Below, one piece after another: positions 1 to 7,900 of a DNA stretch of 12,665 nucleotides. The stretch comes from Irineochytrium annulatum (Eukaryota > Chytridiomycota > Chytridiomycetes > Chytridiales > Chytridiaceae). Made by a program: the position numbers and the translations under genes. The stretch is taken from assembly GCA_027600665.1 (NCBI GenBank), contig JADGJL010000868.1, positions 1 to 12,665 of the forward strand, in the 5' to 3' direction. Below the pieces are notes generated by a model, which saw nothing but the letters and a program-made list of their open reading frames with translations, did not search any database and was not told the DNA's origin. Every line of letters starts with the position of its first letter. Position 1 is the first letter of the stretch.

Positions 1-339
1 GTCGGGTCCCTCGTGGAGCTGGAGCCTATTGTCCGAGTCTTGGTTGTCCTGGTAGTGGTGGTCGCCGGGGTGCACATCCATGAAGTCGCGGGACGGGGGA
101 CGGTCGAGGTTCAGGAGCGTGTTGGCGAGCTCGGCCTCCTCTGCGCTCGGGAGCCGTCGGTGAAGGTCCAGAAGAGGGTGGGAAATCGGGGTCGTAGGGG
201 CCGACACAGCACGGTCATGGCCGGGTGGTCGGGGAAGATTGACTCGAAGCTGATCAACATGCCCCTCGGCGTCTGGCCGTCGGGCGGGGCGCGGGGAGTC
301 GCCTGGGGCCTCTTCTGTAGGTGGGGGCGCGGAGCACAT
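1..339 (-). CDS. possible N-terminal part of a proline-rich protein, truncated by the window edge
   Basis: The minus strand is open from an ATG at 339 to position 1, exactly 113 codons with no stop, and runs off the left edge. The predicted chain is rich in Pro, Arg and acidic residues, with a more protein-like stretch near the end (LPSAEEAELANTLLNLDRP, then an Asp/His/Gln-rich segment). I recognise no domain. The frame stays open upstream to a TGA near 413, so the ATG at 339 is the first in this frame, but a spliced start is possible. A GTGAGA donor near 413 and an ACAG acceptor near 319 would join a short ATG exon (from 434) to this frame in phase. The opposite strand carries an open frame of the same length, but it is Val/Gly/Arg-rich and looks like an antisense shadow. 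The call rests only on an open frame and composition. Confidence 0.35.
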   Translation of the reverse strand, partial: MCSAPPPTEEAPGDSPRPARRPDAEGHVDQLRVNLPRPPGHDRAVSAPTTPISHPLLDLHRRLPSAEEAELANTLLNLDRPPSRDFMDVHPGDHHYQDNQDSDNRLQLHEGPD

Positions 340-434
340 CAACGGTTGATGTGACGTTTGTCGTACTCCGGTGTCCGAGCCCTCTTTGCAAATATCAACA
401 ATGTCTCACGTTTATTTCTCGAGAAAATAATCAT
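339..434 (-). other. possible upstream ORF (31 codons) overlapping the candidate start at 339
   Basis: An ATG at 434 on the minus strand opens a 31-codon frame that ends in TGA at 341-339. The last base of that stop is the A of the candidate ATG at 339, giving a TGATG stop-start overlap. If the left-edge gene starts at 339, this would be an upstream ORF that could limit or couple its translation. It could instead be a first coding exon spliced to the downstream frame. Neither is proven. Confidence 0.2.
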
Positions 435-1016
435 GGTTCACAAAAAGCCCTGTTTAGAGAACTATCGTAGGACCACCGTTGGCGGCCATAGCCCTCATCG
501 CTTAAAATATAATTGCCGTTCATCACCTTTCTACAATCCTCCCCTTTCGTAGGACCCAGATCTAAGCTACAGAAGCCATACAGGACTAACTTTAGCAGAC
601 CACACAGAGGTACAGAAAACCGCCATCCGCCGACATCTTCAACATACACCTGCCGAATGAATGCCATGTCAAAAGAAGAATACGTGAAGATCAATGAAGG
701 CATAAGAAGCAATAACATGAAGGCAATTGTCTATACAATCTATTAACGCGCTCTTCCCCAACACCGCTTGCCCTCCCCTTCCCCCGACGACGCCTTCGAA
801 ACAGCTTAATGCAATCAACAATACCCAAGTTGGATGAGAAGCCAAAATGAAACAATAAACAGGATGACGGCAAACAATCCCAAGCACAATAGGAAGGGAA
901 TCGATAGTAGGATGAGATGGGAATGCGGGATTGGTTGAAGCGAATGTTGCTTCCGATTGCGGCGGGGAATAGCAAAAAGCAAACATAAAACACGACTGGG
1001 AGCGAAATCAGTTCCA
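435..1016. other. intergenic: 3' side of the OPI1-like gene and upstream region of the left-edge frame
   Basis: No convincing gene is visible. Several open frames of 60-110 codons exist on both strands, but they overlap each other, have irregular composition and show no known motif. A TATA-like element on the minus strand (complement of aaaatata at 504-511) lies about 165 nt upstream of the candidate ATG at 339. This DNA should hold the 3' UTR and transcript end of the OPI1-like gene, but I see no strong minus-strand AATAAA close to its stop. Confidence 0.4.
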
Positions 1017-3502
1017 TCACTCATCCATATCCATCCCCTCTGGCGAGCTCCCTCTCCGCACCTCCTCCTGCTCCATCTCCATCCCCTCCCTCAGCCCCGC
1101 CTCATACGACATCGCCGACCGCCCATCAATCTGCACTTGCCTCTCAAACCCATCCCCGACACCTCCAACGCACGCTGGGCACATGCACGGCCCAGGCGGG
1201 CCGCTCGTTTCGGACCCGATGGACCCGCCCCGCGCTCGGAGCGTCAGACCGGATGTCGAGCTGAGTGTTGACGAGCCAGAGTTCCGCCGCGACCGGTTTG
1301 GCGCCGGCGAGGTGGCGTCGCCGTTCGCGTCGACGGGCCGTGGTGCCGAAGAAGCGGAGGAGGAGGCGCCGGACGCCATGTCGTCGGCGGTGAACGGGTG
1401 CGGGTGAACGACGCGGCCGAGGACCATCTCGGCGCCGTCGACTGTTTGGGAGAAGACATTCATGACGCCTTTAAGCATGTTGGAGCTCTCGGCCGCGAGT
1501 GTCAGTACCCTATGTGCCTCGGGAGGTGTTCCCGCGGGAGGTGACGTTGCTGATGTCACGTCATCGCCGTTCAAAGTCGCGGTGGAGGAAGAGGATGTAT
1601 TGAGCGGCGGTGGGGCGGATTTCTGCGGTGCTAATGATGATGTGGGTGCGGACGGGGCTGGCGCGTTCGGGGGTTGCGTCTGGAGGGTCGCCCATCGGTT
1701 TGGCAGCGAAAGGATGAACTCCCTAACGGTCCTTCTGGCCGGTGGCGGGAGGTAGACGGCTGCATAGCGCCCGAGGACGTCGACGACTTTCCGGAGCGTC
1801 TCAACAATCTCCCTTCGGATGGCCAGCAACGCGGAGGGCAGGTCGAAGACGTTCGACGAGACGGCTAGGTTTTCGGGCGCATGCGACGATGAGCCTGACG
1901 CATTGGAATCATCGGCAGCTGCCGGGTGGACAGGGGAGAGTGGAGGAGTAATCGTCGACGTCGTGGCTGGGGTCGGAAGGGAAGCGGGAGAAGAGGTGCC
2001 GTCGGCAGACTGGGGCCCCATTATTCTGGCGGTGACGTTGCCCGTGGCGCGGAGGAGAAAGTCGCGCAGGAGGGCAATTTGACGGTCGATGTGGTTCGTC
2101 GCGTACTCGAGCCATTGCAGGCAGTACTTGAGGCCCCGCATAGTGTCGTCGCTAATGACCATGGCGCCAAGGTTTGCTCCGACGCCGGATACCACCTGGT
2201 GCCATCGACTCCGTGGTTTTCTGTCAATGTGAGGGGCAGTAGTAACCGGCCCAATTAAAGCGGATGAGGATGATGACGAGATTGCGCCGTTGCTAGTAGC
2301 AGAAGATGATGAGGAAGATGGAGGCGCATTGTGATTTGACAACGAATAGTCGGAAAGCGGCACTGGCGGCGGTGAAAGAAGGTCCGTCGCCGAGACGCTC
2401 ATCGTCCTGTGTCGACGGGTTTGATCCATATCCATATCCATAGAACCGGGTGGTGCCGTTATCGCTTTTAGTGTCGGTGGTGAAGTAGATAGCATAGAAG
2501 GAAAATTGCGTTCGAGCTAGGCATTTGGTCAGATATATTCAAAAGTCAAAGCAAACTCACCCTATCGAGCTGATTGCAAGCAAATCGATCTAATGGCGTG
2601 AGAGCCGGCTCCAGCGTATTTAATACAGGCTTCGAGATCGTCTTAACACCGGTCTCAACGGTCTCTGCCGAATACTAGAGGATTTATCATCAGCCGTCTA
2701 GTAATCAAAGATTTAAAAAAAAAATTGCAATACTTGCCTTCACCACATAGCTGACGTTCTTCGTGGCCTCGTACGCATAGCTGACGCTGTTGATCGATTC
2801 CCTGACGATCGGAATGTTCGACACTCGCTGCATAAAGTGCTGTGGAGGCGGCGGCGGTGCTGGTCGCGAGATCTCAATCTCAGGAAGCGTGCCTCCGCTT
2901 CCAGCGAGAGCACCTAACGCCTCAGCTGCTGTCTGCACATCGGGATCCAGAGCAAACGGCGGCATATCTGAGTACGATAAGCCTATCGGACGCAAAACAA
3001 AACGGATTAGAACGAACTCCACTGCAAAGTGCAGGAAACAGATGTGCTCACACTCACACTCGTCCTCCGCGTTACATAGGTCCGAAATGCTCATGGACGT
3101 CCTCGGCGTCGATATGGTCGACGATGGCAGCGAGTAAGACAGCGACGAGGCCAGCGACGTAGTTCCCGTCGTCCCTCCCGTCAGCGTGGTGCCCGTCGTC
3201 GAATGCTGATAGTGATGGTGCGCGTGCTGGTGGCTCTGGTACTGATACGGGTAATAACCGGCCGGGGATTGCGTCTGGGGATGATGATGCTGATGGAAGT
3301 GGTTCTGGGCGCTATGGTAGTGCTGCTGATTCGAATGGTGGATGGCGTACGCAACGGACTGCTGCTGGCTGTAGGGATCCCCCGCCTGCGTCGTCCCGCC
3401 GGCATCGACGGCGTGCGCGCCCGGCCCCGGCCCGGTCCAAGGGACGTCCGCGTCCGCCCGGGCGTTCACGTCCTCCATCGCTTCGTCTTTGATTCTTCGC
3501 AT
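1017..3502 (-). CDS. OPI1: Opi1-family transcriptional regulator, four exons, 767 aa
   Basis: Exons, minus strand: 3502-3058, 2982-2738, 2674-2561, 2516-1017; they join in frame to 767 aa. Family knowledge: yeast Opi1 represses inositol/phospholipid genes and is held at the ER by phosphatidic acid and Scs2. Seen: a His/Gln-rich N-terminus (residues about 54-100), then Opi1-type segments. RVSNIPIVRE..VVK continues across an intron into YSAETVETGVKTISKPV and FACNQLDRLER (about 203-272). LKYCLQWLEYATNHI follows at about 397-411, FILSLPNRW at about 535-543, and a last helix (AESSNMLKGVMNVFSQTV) at about 610-627. Long Ser/Pro/Thr linkers separate them. The tail has CMCPAC and acidic repeats; no clear FFAT motif is visible. 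The intron at 2560-2517 is only 44 nt. The start at 3502 is the first ATG of an open frame reaching back to about 3720, so an upstream exon is possible (TTTTTTTCAG ends near 3581). Part of the domain resembles perilipins, but the full set of segments fits Opi1 better. Confidence 0.9.
2675..2737 (-). other. non-canonical GC-AG intron in the OPI1-like gene
   Basis: Minus-strand sequence reads AAG then GCAAGT at the donor and CTCTAG at the acceptor, 63 nt, phase 0. AG|GCAAGT is the strong consensus of GC-AG introns. Removing it joins VVK to YSAETVE, which restores the continuity expected of the Opi1 domain. The intron has an in-frame stop, so it must be spliced. A GT at the overlapping GTGAAG would also keep phase but would delete the VK pair. 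Confidence 0.75.
2983..3057 (-). other. 75-nt intron, open in frame, in the OPI1-like gene
   Basis: Donor GTGAGT at 3057, branch-like CTAAT, acceptor CGATAG ending at 2983. Its length is a multiple of three and it has no in-frame stop, so retention would insert 25 residues. These are mostly hydrophobic (core CFLHFAVEFVLIRFVL). A second acceptor (TACTCAG, a few bases downstream) also keeps frame. I prefer splicing because the donor and branch sequences are good. Confidence 0.7.
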
Positions 3503-4922
3503 CTCGGGCGACAGCACGACCTGGAGGCGGGAACGCGGGCGGTGGTCCGAGACGGTTCGGCGAGCCCTCGTGGAAATGACCTGAAAAAAAGCTGGCACGC
3601 GCTTACGGCGCCCGGGCGATAGATATCCTCTTTCAGCGACCCCGCCGCGCTTTACATTACGATAGCGATATCCGACGAGTATGAGATCATTGCTCGACAG
3701 GCTCGCCCTTTCTTTCTCTTAAAGTATATTGGTTCGGAGCCGCAACGTTCGTTGTCGTCCTTCGATGCACCACCTTTTACTACCTTCTTGACGACCTGCT
3801 GCATGGAGAGAATCGCCTGCGTGTTGCTTCCGACCAGCTGTCGAAGCACGCTAACGCCTCGCCGCGACGGCAAAGATGAAGGTCACGATAACGACCTGAC
3901 GGACATGCAAACACGTTAAAGCCCGTGACCGCGTTTGGGTGTTGGACAAGGCTGTTCCTTTGAGCTGCAAGACATATCGATTGACCCCAACAGGGACCTG
4001 GTCTGTGTGGCGAGACCTCATCAAGTGATTCTAGGACTGGTGCTTCCGGCGAACATCGCAGCATACCTTCTCGTCTGCATGACCGCCATGTTCCTACTGA
4101 ATGAGCGCGGAAAGAGAACTTAAGGCAGTCGATGGGCAGGAATCGTTCTTGAAGATGCTGAGACTTCAGAACGTCGTCCTGCTGGTGCCTCTCCTTCGTT
4201 TCCTTCCTTCTTTCGCTTCATCCAGGCAATGCGACCATATGCTTGCTTGAGTTATCCGCATATATGCATCAGTGTTTTACTTAATATCTAATGAAGAGAT
4301 CTTCACTATGCATCTCCCTTTTTAATTGCACGACAAGTGACCCGCCATAACGTGCCTGGCGAGCACCGACATTTTGGTAGATTGCAAGTTTTATTCGTAG
4401 ATAAAGTGAACAGAATGAATCTAAGTAAAGGTAAAAGGGGCCGTGTTCCATGGAACTATCTGCACATCAACGCTAGCTATTAAATATATGGCCCCGAGTT
4501 TTGAATGTTTAGGTAGGTAAGGTTGAAAATGCACAAACATTAAGTTAAGAACAAGGCGGGCCAAGCACAAACATAACGATGATTTAACATAGGTACGGAA
4601 GAGAGGGGGGGAAAACAAAAGAATGTGCAAGGCAATGTGGCATGATCGGCTTTTCAAGAAGGGGCGGTGTACAGACCGATTGTTAGCGGTTAACGAAGCT
4701 TGGTCAAACACAAAGCTACATATGTAGAATCCTCAATCGCGAGGGCGGATGTTTCACGGACAAAGAGAGATAAGGTAAATCACATGAACAGAACAAGGGG
4801 GTAATCCAGAAAAAACTACAGGTGTGTGTGTAGCGACCCTAAGTATAGAAACTCCCCCACGTCTCGCAAAACAATATTCTAGGCAGAAGCACAAGAGTAT
4901 GAAACAAGGAAGGAAAAAACAT
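3503..4922. other. intergenic: promoter/5' UTR of the OPI1-like gene and 3' flank of the mucin-like gene
   Basis: No gene is supported. The part from 3503 to about 3720 is open in the OPI1 frame but has no ATG, and is taken as 5' UTR. Around 3929-4010 the plus strand encodes a short stretch (FELQDISIDPNRDLVCVARP) reminiscent of the segment after the F-box in some fungal F-box proteins. It sits between stops with no recognisable partner, so at most it is a relic. The region 4130-4920 is AT-richer with short pyrimidine runs. A minus-strand AATAAA (4395-4390) is the clearest poly(A)-like signal for the mucin-like gene, though it lies more than 500 nt past its stop. Confidence 0.45.
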
Positions 4923-7900
4923 TTATACAGCAGAACACATCAGCCGCACGAAGGGGGGCGTGCTTGCCATGTCCGTCCCCGGGGCGTACTCTACCTCCAC
5001 GTCGAACGACGGCGACGCGCCGTTCACCAGGGTGCCGGCGTACTTCTTTGCAATGCTGGCCTCGACGGCACCGTCCGCCACCAGATCGACACCCCCGACC
5101 GCCAAGACCTTCGCGTTCGCGACTGCCCGACGGGCGGCGCTCCCTGCGGGCCGAGCGCCCGTGAAGGAGACCCATGCCAGGTACTTGGCGTAGTTGCCGC
5201 TGGGCGACTTGACGGTGACCCTCCAAGAGGCGGTGCCGGTGATCGCGGACTGGCTGATGAGGGAGACAGACGAGACGCAGTCGACGACGCTCTTGGCGTT
5301 AATCACGAGCGGCGAGGAGGTTGGGGACGAGGCAGGGCTGTAGATCCAGGACGTGGCGGTCGTGGCGGTAGGAGTAGGTTCATCCGTGCAAGTATCTGAA
5401 TGAGAGGGGAAGCGGGTAAGCGACGGGAAAGGCATAAAGAGAAGCATTAAGACATGAACGCACCAGTAGAGGTCGGGACGGCCGTCGTCGTCGTCTCGGT
5501 TGTACCGGTAATTTCAACTCCCGAGACCGACGGAGTTTGAGTCTCGGTCTCAGTGCAGGTGTCCGTCGAAGTGGACTCCGTCGTAGTAGTCGTCGACGTC
5601 GAGGTAGGGACGTAGGTGAACGCCGTCGTGGTCGTGGTCTCGGTCCCCGTAATATCAACGCCGGATACGGAGGGAGTCTGCGAGGGCGTGTAGATGTAGC
5701 TCGTGGTCGTGGTCGTCGCGACGTAAGTAGGTGCGGCGGATGTCGTCGTGGTTGTCTCGGTTTCAGTAGCGGACTCAACAACACCAGATACTGATGGCGT
5801 TTGAGTCTCAGTGCAGGTGTCCGTTGAAGTGGGCGCGGGCTCGGTCGTCGTCGTTGTGGTCGGCACGTAGGTGTGGGCAGTCGAGGTGGTCGTCTCGGTC
5901 TCAGTGCCCGTCTCCTGCACGCCAGAAACGGACGGGGTCTGCGTCGATGGCGTGTAGATCACCGTCGTCTCCGTGGTCGAGGTGGACTCGGTTCTGCTCA
6001 GGTTGCCGCCATCGCCGGACGGGCTGGGGCTGTAGGTTGAGGCGACCTCGGTTGTAGTAGTGGCGCTCTCGACAACACCCGAGACGCTAGGGGTCTGCGT
6101 CTCCGTGCACTCGTCCGTCGAAGTCGGGGTAGACTCGATAACGGTAGTCTCCTCAATGATGGTGGTCACCTCCGTCGCAGTAGGAGTTTCAGTGGAGACC
6201 TCCGTGGAGGAAGACTCGGTCGAAGTCGGGACATCAGAGGTGGTCGACTCGGTGGCTGACTCAACAACGCCAGAGACGGACGGGGTCTGCGTGGCCGCCT
6301 CCGTCTCGGTACACGTGTCCGTAGAAGTCGTCGTGGCCGACATGTTGACCTCAGACTCGGAAGGCGTGCTTGTTGGCGCGTAAGTGATCACAGTCGTCGT
6401 GGTCTCAGTAGCGGTAACTTCCACACCCGAAACAGAAGGCGTCACTAGGAAAAACGTTGTCAAAATTTTGCACTGATTTTGCAGATAAAAGCATTCAGTG
6501 TAACTCACGGGTCTCGGTCTCAGTGCATTCGTCCGTAGATGTCGTAGTTGTCGGCGCTTCGGTAGTAGTGGACTCAGTCGTAGTCGTCGTGGGTGCGTAG
6601 GTGACCACAGTGGTCGTCGATGATTCCGTCGTCGTCTCGCTGGCGGATTCGACGACACCCGAAACGCTCGGTGTCTGAGTTTCGGTGCACTCCTCCGTTG
6701 AAGTGGTAAAGGTCTCGGTAACGACAGACTCAGTGGTCGACGTGGGCGTGTACGTCGCAACAACAGTCGTCGTGCTCGTTTCGGTTTCGGTTGCGGATTC
6801 AACGACACCGGAGACGGAAGGCGTCTGCGTCGCGGTCTCGGTCTCGGTGCACGTGTCCGTCGAAGTTGTTGTGGTGGCCGACATGTTGACCTCAGACTCG
6901 GAAGGGGTGCTTGTCGGCGCGTAAGTGACCACAGTCGTCGTGGTCTCAGTAGCGGTCACGTCAACACCGGAAACGGACGGGGTTTGCGTGGACGGCGTGT
7001 AGATCACTGTCGTCTCTGTGGTCGAGGTAACTTCGGTTCTACTGAGGTTCCCGCCGTCGCCGGAAGGGCTCGGGCTGTACGTTGAGGCGACATCGGTAGT
7101 AGTGGCGCTCTCGACGACACCCGAGACGCTGGGAGTCTGAGTCTCCGTGCACTCGTCAGTCGAGGTAACCGTCACAGTGGGAGGAATGCAGAGTCCGGGG
7201 CCAGAACCGCCCTCGATGCCGCACAGCGGGATCTCAGTGGACGTGCTCTCGATCGCAGTGGTCGATGTCGGGACATAAGTCACGACGGACGACGTTGTAG
7301 ACTCAGTCGCAGTGATATCGACGCCTGACACGGATGGCGTAGGGGTGTAAATGACGGTCTGGACCTCGGTCGTCGTCGTGCTAGTCTCGGATGCAGATTC
7401 GACAACGCCTGACACAGACGGCGTCGGAGTCTCCGTCTCAGTGCAGGTATCCGTTGAAGTCGATTCCGTGGTCGTCGTCGTTGTTGAGGTCGGCACGTAG
7501 GTGTGAGCCGTTGAGGTCGTCGTCTCAGTTTCGGTGCCCGTCTCCTGCACGCCAGAAACGGACGGGGTCTGCGTGGATGGCGTGTAGATCACCGTCGTCT
7601 CCGTGGTCGAGGTGGAGTCGGTTCTGCTGAGGTTACCTCCATCGCCAGACGGGCTGGGGCTGTAGGTTGAGGCGACCTCGGTTGTAGTAGTGGCGCTCTC
7701 GACAACACCCGAGACGCTAGGGGTCTGCGTCTCCGTGCACTCGTCCGTCGAAGTCGGGGTAGACTCGATAACGGTAGTCTCCTCAATGATGGTGGTCACC
7801 TCCGTCGCAGTAGGAGTTTCAGTGGAGACCTCCGTGGAGGAAGACTCGGTCGAAGTCGGGACATCAGAGGTGGTCGACTCGGTGGCTGACTCAACAACGC

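Noticed and set aside
13..354. 113-codon plus-strand frame at the left edge
   Set aside because: Val/Gly/Arg-rich with no motif; it looks like the antisense of the opposite open frame, which has more protein-like composition.
1462..2258. Several plus-strand frames of 64-110 codons across the OPI1-like gene
   Set aside because: All are antisense shadows of GC-rich exon 4, which has clear Opi1 family segments on the minus strand.
2561..2982. Perilipin identity for the OPI1-like protein
   Set aside because: The FACNQLDRLER segment resembles perilipins, but the following LKYCLQWLEYATNHI and FILSLPNRW segments are Opi1 features.
3652..4064. Minus-strand frames (73 and 94 codons) as upstream exons of the OPI1-like gene
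   Set aside because: No Opi1-like or other motif, and no convincing splice path to the first coding exon; left as promoter/UTR.
5447..6808. 453-codon minus-strand open frame taken as a single protein
   Set aside because: It reads through the 64-nt intron at 6445-6508, and its first part is in the wrong frame (Arg/Pro-rich). Only the part after 6444 is the true exon 6 frame.
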